From Scleroderma bovista (taxonomy: Eukaryota > Basidiomycota > Agaricomycetes > Boletales > Sclerodermataceae): 64,000 bases of DNA. The notes below the pieces were generated by a model that did no database searches, had not been told where the DNA came from, and saw nothing but the letters and a program-made list of their open reading frames with translations. Below are positions 19,524 through 29,639 of this stretch, one piece after another (the stretch's first letter is position 1; each line of letters opens with the position of its first letter). Both the position numbers and the translations under genes were made by a program. The DNA lies in NCBI GenBank assembly GCA_037178675.1, contig JAYMGJ010000646.1, positions 1 to 64,000 on the forward strand. The letters run 5' to 3'.

Positions 19524-21612
19524 TGTGAGTCAAAGTGTGGATTTGGGTCGGAGTAATAACCCAAACACAACACCAACAAAGGACTACGAAAAAGTGCGAG
19601 TGGTGGTTTACCTCCGCGGTGTCCAGAGAGGATGTGCTGAGGAGGAGGGAAGGGGATCTACACCAACAGGGTGATGCAGGATACTCCTGGGGTACAGGAG
19701 CAATAGAAGATGAAGGGGATAAGGGTCTGGACTCTTCCTATAGCCTAGGAAGTGTCAAAGCGGGGATTGGATTGACTGAGACTAAAACAGCGATACTACA
19801 CCTAGAGATTGGTGCAGCAGAGGGGCAAGGGGGCTCCTGATGTCCAGAAGCAATGGGATATGAAGGATAGACAGACTAGACTCCGCTTGAGCCTAGGGAA
19901 AGACTTGGACTTGAATGGATTGAATAAAACTTGAATATCAGAGCCTTTAGACCTTCACTGAAGCCTACAAGACTCAAAGAACTGAGGGGATAGTGACTGA
20001 GAGGGACTGAGAGAGGGATAATTTCGTGCTATTGGGTCCTTTTTTCACTGGGCTGAGCCCAGGGGTTTAAATACATGGGGGGGCACAGCATTAAAGTACA
20101 AAAAGAGAAGGGAGTAAGCAGAATTTGTCAAGGATTGGTAAGGGATTGGTAAGAGCTTTGTAAGGGGTTTGTAAGCGATCAGTAAGCAAGGGATAAGCAG
20201 GAATGAGTAAGCATAGGAAGCATGAATAAGCTGCTGAGTAAAGGAATGAGTAAGCTGCATGACAAGATTGATTGGTAAGGGAGTGAGTCATGAGCTGAGT
20301 AATATACCAAAAATGCGAAAGGGATAGAGTAATACTGATGACAAGAGAGCATCAGTAAGCAAGGGATGAGTCACTGCACAGCAGAAGGAGTCATTGATGC
20401 ACAGCCTAAGAAGTTTGATGGGGGGCTGTGTACCATCAGGAATTTGATGGGACAACAATGGGGAAGATCTGGGATTAATAGGGGGATTGATCCAAGACAA
20501 AACAGCCACAAGAAGGGTACCAGGGGTCCAGAGGTCTTCTTGGGGGGTCAGCATACACTAAAGTATAGTGCATGTGTTCTAGCGCCACTGAAGCGCAACC
20601 ATGGGCTCCCTTGATGAGCTCTCTTCTGGGAAAGAACGAGAGAGGGTTCTTCTTCCTAATAGCACTATAAAGTGGGGGGAATAACTGCCATGGTGCTGGG
20701 GGACGTCGTCTGAAAGTAGGGAAGCGGATAGAGCATTGAATTCGACGCATCCAGGGAAGTGAGACGAACGACAGAGGAAGATGGACATGGCAAGTATCTG
20801 GGAGGAAGGGACCATAGGCTGAGGGCTCAGGGGACACAGAGACGACCAGAGAAGACTTCTCAAGCTTGACAATAGACCTAAGATGACCAAAGTACGTCCT
20901 TGACGCAGGACTGACGAGGAGAACGCGCTGACCGAGAACGAGAGAGACTGAGGGAGCAGGCTGGGAAGATATGTGCCAGGCAGTGCACGGGAACTCTGGG
21001 AGAGGCTGTCCTAAGAGCAGGACATAGTGGAGATCTGCAGCAATTGCGGAGAAATGATCCAGAGAAAATACGGACTCCATAGTGAGCAATGAAGCGAACG
21101 TCTGGATTGCGGGGGGAATATCTCCGTGGGAAATGAACGGATTTGCATCGGAACTTGACAGGCAGATAGACCACGCTCTAGGCTTTCTGACGGTATAGTC
21201 ATGTGCCTGATAGCTTCAGAAACGACAGAGCTTTTCAAAATATCGGAATGCCAGCACTGGGCGCCTAAAAATGACATTTGGGCGCTAAAAATCATTTCTT
21301 CTCTTTCTCCTTCGTTTCTCCATCAATTCTTCGGCTTCTTTGATCGTTCTGGTATGGGAGTTGGACTGCAGACGTGTGCATTCCTTTCTCATACCACAAT
21401 TGACGTTATTCCTTCAGTTTCTTCTGCTTCTTGGCGGTTCTCGTGTGATAGATGACTGTCTGCATTGGCATTCATCTCTCGCATCAGGATAGTCGTCTTG
21501 TGCGATAGATGGCTACGATGAGGGTCCGTCGTGCTTATCCTTCGCATAAGGATCATTTGATATAGGCGTTATCTTCCATGTTCACTGTACCAAACCTGTT
21601 TGGTGCGTGACA
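19524..21612 (-). repeat. Inverted solo LTR A2 nested in gypsy element
   Basis: Reverse complement of the family A LTR, from TGTGAGTC to GTGACA. It is flanked by a GCGC duplication (520-523 of the 19-kb block, and 21613-21616), or GCGCT if the terminal base is shared. It has no internal region, so it is a solo LTR or the product of LTR-LTR recombination. Confidence 0.88.
20475..21080 (-). CDS. LTR-encoded conserved ORF (A2), extended form
   Basis: Same frame as in A1, but TGG replaces the TGA stop after RRRPPAP, so the frame continues about 70 codons further (LYSAIRKKNPLSFFP, then YADPPRRPLDPWYP), giving 201 residues. The extension is also readable, in a shifted register, in A3 and A4. A2 may show the ancestral length, or the TGG may be a chance read-through. 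Confidence 0.45.
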   Translation of the reverse strand: MESVFSLDHFSAIAADLHYVLLLGQPLPEFPCTAWHISSQPAPSVSLVLGQRVLLVSPASRTYFGHLRSIVKLEKSSLVVSVSPEPSAYGPFLPDTCHVHLPLSFVSLPWMRRIQCSIRFPTFRRRPPAPWQLFPPLYSAIRKKNPLSFFPRRELIKGAHGCASVALEHMHYTLVYADPPRRPLDPWYPSCGCFVLDQSPY

Positions 21613-22801
21613 GCGCTACGTCTCTCCAGCTCATATATCCCCTCCACTCTCTCAGTCTTCATCTCCCATGTCTTCTGTGCTCTGCGAGTATAATCCTCCA
21701 TCTCCTCACCCCAATTTCTCTGCAAATGAAGCTCTTCAAAGGATTATTGAACAGATTGAGACTCCTGGAAATACTGCAGCTGCTGAAGAACACCCTGTTA
21801 TCGCTCGCATCTGTGCTAGGATTCATGAACAAGAGGGTCACTCCTTCCTTGACAGAATGTTATTGACTACTAGTCAATTGGTACCTCTCTCAGGCCTCAA
21901 TCTTGAGACCTGCTACGCTCTCCCTGCTCAAGAAGGTGTTGACGAATTTGGAACTCCTTACCAGGATTATCTCATCCTGCACACTCGTATGGACATCATC
22001 AGCGAAGAGTCTATAACCAATCCTACTGGCAGAGTTGTGCAATTCGGGACTGCCTATACTCGATTCTATCCCCATCCCCCTTTCTTGACTATGAATCTAG
22101 ATTTCCCTCTTGCCACCAGTGAAGCTCCTGATCCCCCTTCATCGCCTCCTGCTGAACTGCCCACTTGCAATGGAACATCTTCCCCTTCAGTCCCTGATCC
22201 ACTGTCATTGCATCCTACTTCTCCTGGATCTCCTCCTCCTGTTCCTACCAGTGCACCTGCCAACCAGTCTCCTACTCTCGATGAAGCTCTCCGTGTTGTT
22301 GCCAGGCATATTGAAGCTGTCGGTGACAATGCTGTTGAGCCACTTCACCCTGCTATTGCCTATCTCTGTGCCCAGATTCGTGAGGAAGAGAGACGCTCCA
22401 TGCTTAACCTTTTGATCTACTTGCATGCTCATATGGACAACTCTAATGCTGAAGAACCTACTGCTCAAGCTCCAGAGCCCCCTGTCTCATCCAGTAACGA
22501 TGATCCTCCTCCATCATATTCTGCTGACTCTGTACCTGCTCCTGCCACTGATCCTACTCCCCCTATCCTTGTATTCACTTTGGAAGAAGAAGAGCAGACT
22601 ACTCTCCTATCGACTCATGATTTCCCCATCTCTGGACTGCAACTTCTTGTCGCTGCTGTTGATCAGGTTACCCAGGATGCCCATCCTACTCCATCCCCAG
22701 CTGTCATCTCTAATGACAATACTCCATCATCTCCCGAGGATGACCCTTCACTCCTCTTACGCCCTGCTGAAGTCAACTATCTTGTCAATTTATTTCGCTG
22801 A
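21613..22801 (+). pseudogene. Gypsy protease/linker frame, 3' half
   Basis: Continuation of 18783-19523 after nested LTR A2, open to the TGA ending at 22801. The predicted segment is rich in proline, serine and acidic residues and has two similar blocks (NEALQRIIEQIETPGN and DEALRVVARHIEAVGD), suggesting an internal duplication. No enzymatic motif is seen. It probably forms a spacer between protease and RT. Confidence 0.55.
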
Positions 22802-22839
22802 ACTACTATGCTTGCCCTCACGTACGCCTTTGCTTACTA

Positions 22840-24099
22840 TGCCACATGTTTTTGATTCTTTTTGTACTACCAATGGTCTTTATACTCACTTTGACCGGAA
22901 TGTCGTAAAACTACCGAACTCTTCCCAAGTATCCCGATCCTATTTTGATTCATTTTATGCTGATCTTTTGCCTACCTCTGTTGTTCCAAGTTGTTCTTCA
23001 TCCTGCCCCGCTCCCGCTCCAGTTGACTTACATTTATCCCAGCCTTTCTTCACTTTCAATGATTTTTGTGATTTACTGTACTTTAGGCGCTGTATTTGTA
23101 CTGACTCTGAAGATCTTGACGATGAATTAGGCCAATGGTGCCTTGGTGCTTACAAACGTGTGGATCGGAAAGTCAAACCGGTTCCCGGTCGCTATCCAGA
23201 AGACGCCCACGTTCATCGTCAATTCCCTGAAAATCCCCTCGACTCACTCACTCCACTCACTCCCCTGCCACCCGACTTCATTCCCACGAAGAAGCTTACC
23301 AATGAGCGCCTGGCTTCTATGAAACTTAACTCTGATGGCCTCCTCTGGCCAGAAGAAGAAAAACTTTTTGCGCATGTCATGAAGCTTAATGAAGCGGCGC
23401 TAGCCTTTGACGAATCGGAACGCGGCAATTTTCACTCAGACTACTTCTCCCCTTACATCATCCCGGTCCTACCCCATGAGCCATGGGAGTACCGCAACAT
23501 CCCTATCCCTCCTGGCATCCGTGAACGTGTTATCCAGCTGCTTAGAGACAAGATTGCAGCCAGACTCTATGAACCTGCCCAGTCGTCGTATCACTCCAAG
23601 TGGTTCTGTGTTATGAAGAAGAATGGAAAGATCCAGATTGTCCATGATCTGCAACCTCTCAATAAGGTTACAATCAGAGATGCCAGAGTTCCACCTGTTT
23701 TGGATGACTTTGTTGAACCATTCCCCGGTCGGCAATGTTACACGGTCTTTGATCTCTTTTCCGGATTTGATGCCGGCCAACTGCATCCCGATAGTTGAGA
23801 TCTCACATCATTCATGACTCCCCTCGGTCTCTTACGACATACCGCCATGCCACAAGGCTACACCAACTCTCCTTCCGAAATCCAGAATTGTACTAGTTTC
23901 ATCTTACAGGATGAGATCCCGCACGTAGCCAATGTATTCATCGACGATCTTCCCATCAAAGGCCCTGAAACATGCTATAATGATGCCAATGGCAACGCTG
24001 AAACCCTGCCAGCCAACCCAGGGATTTGTCGCTTCATTTGGGAACATGCTGTAGATGTGCACCGAATTATGCATCGCTTTGCACATGCAGGTGGAACGT
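22840..24099 (+). pseudogene. Gypsy RT fragment, stop and 3' truncation
   Basis: The pol frame begins near MPHVFDSFCTT, with the RT region from about 23400 (YFSPYIIPVLPHEPWEYRN). It includes KWFCVMKKNGKIQIVHDLQ, LFSGFDAG and, after a TGA at 23796-23798, MPQGYTNSPSEIQN and FIDDLPIKGP. The related copy at 39435 has CAA (Gln) at the TGA position. The frame then runs straight into LTR A3 at 24100, losing RNase H and integrase. Confidence 0.8.
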
Positions 24100-26190
24100 T
24101 GTCACGCACCAAACAGGTTTGGTACAGTGAACATGGAAGATAACGCCTATATCAAATGATCCTTATGCGAAGGATAAGCACGATGGACCCTCATCGTAGC
24201 CATCTATCGCACAAGACAACTATCCTGATGCGAGAGATGAATGCCAATGCAGACAGTCATCTATCGCACGAGAACCGCCAAGAAGCAGAAGAAACTGAAG
24301 GAATAACGTCAATTGTGGTATGAGAAAGGAATGCACATGTCTGCAGTCCAACTCCCATACCAGAACGATCAAAGAAGCCGAAGAATTGATGGAGAAACGA
24401 AGGAGAAAGAGAAGAAATGATTTTTAGCGCCCAAATGTCATTTTTAGGCGCCCAGTGCTGGCATTCCGATATTTTGAATAGCTCTGTCATTTCTGAAGCT
24501 ATCAGGCACGTGACTATACCGTCAGAAAGCCTAGAGCGTGGTCTATCTGCCTGTCAAGTTCCGATGCAAATCCGTTCATTTCCTACGGAGATATTCCCCC
24601 CGCAATCCAGACGTTCGCTTCATTGCTCACTATGGAGTCCGTATTTTCTCTGGATCATTTCTCCACTATTGCTGCAGATCTCCACTATGTCCTGCTCTTA
24701 GGACAGCCTCTCCCAGAGTTCCCGTGCACTGCCTGGCACATATCTTCCCAGCCTGCTCCCTCAGTCCCTCTCGTTCTCGGTCAGCGCGTTCTCCTCGTCA
24801 GTCCTGCGTCAAGGACGTACTTTGGTCATCTTAGGTCTATTGTCAAGCTTGAGAAGTCTTCTCTGGTCGTCTCTGTGTCCCCTGAGCCCTCAGCCTATGG
24901 TCCCTTCCTCCCAGATACTTGCCATGTCCATCTTCCTCTGTCGTTCGTCTCACTTCCCTGGATGCGTCGAATTCAATGCTCTATCCGCTTCCCTACTTTC
25001 AGACGACGTCCCCCAGCACCATGACAGTCATTCCCCCCCACTTTATAGTGCTATTAGGAAGAAGAACCCTCTCTCATTCTTTCCCAGAAGAGAGCTCGTC
25101 AAGGGAGCCCATGGTTGCGCTTCAGCGGCGCTAGAACACATGCACTATACTTTAGTGTATGCTGACCCCCCAAGAAGACCTCTGGACCCCTGGTACCCTT
25201 CTTGTGGCTGTTTTGTCTCGGATCAATCCCCCTATTAATCCCAGATCTTCCCCATTGTTGTCCCATCAAATTCCTGATGGTACACAGCCCCCCATCAAAC
25301 TTCTTAGGCTGTGCATCAATGACTCCTTCTGCTGTGCAGTGACTCATCCCTTGCTTACTGATGCTCTCTTGTCATCAGTATTACTCTATCCCTTTCGCAT
25401 TTTTGGTATATTACTCAGCTCATGACTCACTCCCTTACCAATCAATCTTGTCATGCAGCTTACTCATTCCTTTACTCAGCAGCTTATTCATGCTTCCTGT
25501 GCTTACTCATTCCTGCTTATCCCTTGCTTACTGATCGCTTACAAACCCCTTACAAAGCTCTTACCAATCCCTTACCAATCCTTGACAAATTCTGCTTACT
25601 CCCTTCTCTTTTTGTACTTTAATGCTGTGCCCCCCCCATGTATTTAAACCCCTGGGCTCAGCCCAGTGAAAAAGGACCCAAATAGCACGAAATTATCCCT
25701 CTCTCAGTCCCTCTCAGTCAGTATCCCCTCAGCTCTTTGAGTCTTGTAGGCTTCAGTGAAGGTCTAAAGGCTCTGATATTCAAGTTTTATCCAATCTATT
25801 CAAGTCCAAGTCTTTCTCTAGGCTCAAGCGGAGTCTAGCCTGTCAATCCTTCATCCCCTATTGCTTCTGGACGTCAGGAGCCCCCTTGTCCCCTTGCTGC
25901 ACCAATCTCTAGGTGTAGTATCGCTACTTCAGTCCCAGTCAACTCAATCCCCGCTTTGACACTTCCTAGGCTTTAGGAAGAGTCCAGACACCTATCCCCT
26001 TCGTCTTCTATTGCTCCTGTACCCCAGGAGTATCCTGCATCACCCTGTTGGTGTAGATCCCCTTCCCTCCTCCTCAGCACATCCTCTCTGGACACCGCGG
26101 AGGTAAACCACCACTCGCACAATTTTGTAGTCCTTTGTTGGTGTTGTGTTTGGGTTGTTGTTCTGACCCAAATCCACACTTTGACTCACA
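24100..26190 (+). repeat. Gypsy family A LTR, copy A3
   Basis: TGTCACGCACC to GACTCACA. Same layout as A1. On the left it is fused inside pol; on the right it abuts a KDZ transposase coding frame. Confidence 0.88.
24632..25024 (+). CDS. LTR-encoded conserved ORF (A3), unknown
   Basis: 130 codons, near-identical to the A1 copy, ending at the same TGA. One extra C downstream shifts the register of the readable extension. Confidence 0.45.
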   Translation: MESVFSLDHFSTIAADLHYVLLLGQPLPEFPCTAWHISSQPAPSVPLVLGQRVLLVSPASRTYFGHLRSIVKLEKSSLVVSVSPEPSAYGPFLPDTCHVHLPLSFVSLPWMRRIQCSIRFPTFRRRPPAP

Positions 26191-27090
26191 CCGGTTGCAG
26201 TCCCAGATTACCGGGATCATGGAATGCGCAGCAAGATTCTTTGGGGACAACTCCGATGATCTTCTTCAGCTTGCTGGTCAAACTCCAGAGGATACAGACA
26301 ATGGGTATGATGGTAATGATCCTTTTTTGACACCAACAGTGGAAAATGCAGACTTAGTAGTGCTACCACTGCCATCCTATGTGGGCAAGGACCACTTTCA
26401 AAGGTTTGGGGTCAGTGGGGTAGTGGACCAGGAGCTGCACCTCCGGCAGGGGCAGGCCAATGATGCATTGCATGAACTCCGGCTGGCACTTGCAGACAAG
26501 GCTGCCATCTTCCGGACGGATGTTAGGCATGCCTCAAACTACAGTCAAAATACCAGGGCCTGGGGCAGGGTTGCGAGCACAGAAGCTGTTGTGCAACGGC
26601 ATGCCGTATATCGCAGGTGCCGGACACAAATGATTGTATTGGGAGCCAGTCAGGAGATCTTAAGCCGGTACCAGGAGCTATGTGAAAAAGACTTGAGGGT
26701 GAGTACTGCAATTGCTGACCCAAATGCAAGAGGTCATCGGGATGATACATTGGCATGGTTCTGGACCATGGATGTACCCCGGGATACTGCAATGAATAAT
26801 TGGATGTCCGAATGTCTGTGCTCTATTATAATGCTGCCATGCCTCTGACACTCACTACTTTATCTAGTTTACCGTGTTCATTGGTTAAGACAAAGGCACT
26901 CTGGGACAGGTGGCAAGAGGAGGTCCAATTACTCACCTGTGAGGCCGATTGGACACAGGGGTTTTTCTCTGCATGGGTTGAATTTTGGTCCGGCCAGAGA
27001 TCAGCAGGTGCAGCAGCAGGCAATGCCGGATTAGCTTGTTATGCAGCCAGACAGTGTCAAATGTATGAGCGATTGCATTCACTCTGCTGA
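26191..27090 (+). pseudogene. KDZ transposase C-terminal fragment
   Basis: The open frame begins at the LTR boundary (RLQSQITGIMECAARFFGDN) and includes HLRQGQANDALHELRLALAD, YQELCEKDLRVSTAIADPNA and AWFWTMDV. An intron at 26814-26867 precedes FYRVHWLR. This is the C-terminal region of Agaricomycete KDZ transposases. Just after HWLR a 1-nt shift is needed to continue into KALWDRWQEEVQLL and DWTQGFF, so the copy is inactive. The upstream portion is absent; 14620, across the gypsy composite, belongs to another gene. Confidence 0.8.
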
Positions 27091-27170
27091 ATGAAATGGC
27101 ACCACAGCTTCACCATATTCCCATACAAAGTTACATTGAAATAAATATATGTACCGGCCACTATCCCAGG

Positions 27171-27953
27171 TTATTGCTTTTTTGGCCGGGCCACCGATCC
27201 GACCCATGCATCCATCAACTCTTCCTTCATCTCGGGAACCTCATCAAACAGTGCCAGCCAGTCTTGACAAAATTGCATCACCGCATGAGATTTGTCGATG
27301 TCGGACCTTATCTCCCGCAAAGTCACATCACACCAGTGGATCATTTGCTGGAGTGATTCAGGTGGCATTTTCTCCATGTTGAATAACAGTGGGAGGCCAT
27401 CCATGCCATCCTGGGATCTGGTGAACAAAAACGAAGTAAAGATTTGATTGTGTTACCTGAACTGTGGGGAAGAAAAGCTCGGCCTCTTGCACCATCTCCC
27501 CAATTGACCGGCAGTCATACCCTTCCGGTAAGCTTCGGCCATCCACCCACCAGGTGTTTGGCATCACACCGGTTGTCCGAATTTGAGCTTCAGCTGATTT
27601 TACCTGGAATATGTTGAGGTCCCTTATATGCTGCAATAATCCATCTTCTGACACATTTCCGGGGGTTACTGCATGAAGGATAATGTTTGCGGCATGCGGA
27701 ACATGCATGACAGACCCCAGGGAACTTGAGGATGCAAGTAGGCATTCCAGCACCCTCTACACCTTGTTTAACCGGAAGGTTCCAAGACAAATTAGCCACA
27801 TGCCACTTCCAGCTGCACATGCCGAAACCAATTTGCCGGCGGTTGCATAGACTGTCTGGCTGATTGCTGGATGGCATGGGAAAACTGCTGAAATCGCATG
27901 CCAATGTATTGCAAGGCTAGGGAGATTTGATATGGAGTTATATCAGTAGCCAT
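27171..27953 (-). CDS. Unknown KDZ-island protein (228 aa)
   Basis: Three exons, all phase 0: 27953-27807 (MATDITPYQISLALQYIGMR), 27756-27457 (GVMPNTWWVDGRSLPEGYDC) and 27410-27171 (IHWCDVTLREIRSDIDKSH), ending in TAA. Introns are 50 and 46 nt; the first donor (GTGGCA) is non-consensus, so that junction is the weakest part. The protein is mostly helical, with no signal peptide or known motif. It is convergent with the KDZ C-terminus and divergent from the small gene at 28163. Function unknown. Confidence 0.55.
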
Positions 27954-28162
27954 GGTGATTAATTGCCACCGGACCCTGCTGGTGAGGCTTATATACATCA
28001 GCCAGACCCACATTCTCACAGTGTGCCTGGTGGCATTGTCTGTCAATGGCATTGTGGAGTTTGAAATCGATGCTGGGCACAAATGATCCATTGTGTAAAA
28101 ATATGTGGCTTCCTATCTTATGCAGATTCACTGTGCAATAACCAAAGTATATTTTCATTTGA

Positions 28163-28598
28163 ATGTCCAATTCCTGTTTGTCCAATTCTGCACCCACCAG
28201 ACCAGTCCAAGGAATGGATGTTCAGTCCGATATACCCACCAACTACCGGCTTTCCAGAAGATTCGCTGAATACATGCGCCAACAGTTCCGCTTCTTGGTC
28301 TTTCCTGGCCCCGATTCACCTCAGCCGGTACCTTCCCTTGACATGCCGGTCAATCACACCATTGCAATGCATCAAATGGTTGCTATACTGGCACAAGCAT
28401 ATCAGCATCAGAGTGAGTTTTTGCCTTCATCTTGTACATTCCAGGTGAAGGTATATCATTCCAGTCCCCTCTGGAATTGAGTTCAGGAGACTTGCCAATG
28501 ATCTCGGCCAGAAGGAAACCGGAGCAGCAGTAGATCGGGAGGCAAGCTTTCTGGCCAGGCACCCGACCGCCCTTACCCCGCATGAAGGCTCCCAGTAA
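28163..28598 (+). CDS. Small unknown ORF overlapping TET gene
   Basis: Two exons: 28163-28412 (MSNSCLSNSAPT, RRFAEYMRQQFRFLVFPGPD) and 28465-28598 (GIEFRRLANDLGQKE, REASFLARHPTALTPHEGSQ), with a 52-nt GTGAGT...CCAG intron and a TAA stop, giving 127 residues. Its last codons overlap the first TET exon in another frame. It may be an independent small protein, or the N-terminal part of the TET gene separated by a frameshift near 28589. Confidence 0.45.
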
Positions 28599-29474
28599 TT
28601 GATAGACCTACTATTATACTTGGTGAGGGCAATACAATTGCCTTGTGGTACCTCCCAGGAGCCTTGGCCGACAATGTCCAGGTAATTTTCTGTCCGGTTG
28701 TAATGGAATGGCATTTATCCAAGTTGATAGAAACATATGTTGGATTCACTTGATGTGATTCCAGACCTTTTACCAAGAAGCATTGTTGGACGAACCTGGC
28801 GGACAAAGCCGGACTATTTCAAAGCAGAGTCTCTTGCCGGATGTTTGGAGTTTGCCCCTGCCATGCACCAACTTGGTCATTCTGTGAGTTGTCTGCAATT
28901 ATTATCCCCTTATCTCATCAGCACATAGACATGGAATGACACCCCCTCTGTCTCAGCAGCCCTTAAAACACAGTCCGGTTCAACTTGGGCATCACAAATG
29001 TCCTACCCATCTGGCATCCTGTCCACTGCTCTTTCCATCATGCACCCGGCATTGTATAATGTTGGCCTGGATGGAATGGAGAAGCTCAGTGCATGGGCAG
29101 CAGAGAATGATGAAGACATGGATGATGCTCTTGAGGACTGGGCCACAGTCTACACCAACATGTCGGTCATTGCAAACCGAGCGACACCATTTCACCGGGA
29201 CCCACACTCCAGGGCAAACTGGTATGATCTTTTGGTTAGTGTTGGGGATTACCAGGACTGTTATTTAGATATTCCCACTCTTGGTGTCCAATTGGAATAT
29301 AGCCCCGGGACCATTGTGGCCTTTTCGGGCTGCCTCCTTCGACATGGAGTTAACAAGGTTGATGGTAATAGGTGTTGTTTTGCCTATTACATGCGAGATA
29401 ACATTCATAACTGGCTGGGGGTTCCAACAACAGAGTGGATGACAGTCGATATGGTCCGGAATACATTGATGTGA
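28589..29474 (+). CDS. TET/JBP-family 2OG-Fe(II) dioxygenase (N-term unclear)
   Basis: Three phase-0 exons: 28589-28681 (LPVIDRPTIILGEGN, ALWYLPGALADN), 28731-28883 (RSIVGRTWRTKPDYF) and 28929-29474, the catalytic double-stranded beta-helix. The Fe(II) ligands are visible as HRD (29193-29201) and the distal His in LLRHGVNKV (29343-29345), with the 2OG-binding Arg candidate at 29370-29372 (GNRCCFAYYMR). The order matches fungal TET/JBP proteins, which oxidise 5-methylcytosine in DNA; many lie inside KDZ transposons. The frame has an upstream TGA at 28583, so the start is unresolved. The catalytic core has no stops or frameshifts and ends with TGA after NTLM. Confidence 0.8.
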
Positions 29475-29639
29475 AACTGAATTAACTAGTTTGTGTCTTT
29501 GAAGTCAACTGCATACTATTAGACGGACATGAAGTGATGCATCCGTATTGTTTGATAAAATAAGACAAATAGGCGACCGGCATCAGACAAAACACCATGG
29601 AAGCGCAATCTATAGTGTTTCCAGTAGACCAGGTGGCCC

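Larger units (their letters stand above)
14627..26190 (+). mobile_element. Composite Ty3/gypsy element, truncated, with nested LTR
   Basis: Order: LTR A1 (14627-16727), primer site, gag (17111-18892), protease frame, inverted solo LTR A2 (19524-21612), rest of the protease/linker frame, pol up to the RT FIDD motif, then LTR A3 (24100-26190) joined directly inside pol. RNase H and integrase are absent, so the element is non-autonomous. The outer flanks (CACGG, CCGGT) do not match, and unrelated genes lie on the two sides. That favours formation by recombination between gypsy copies. Confidence 0.85.
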
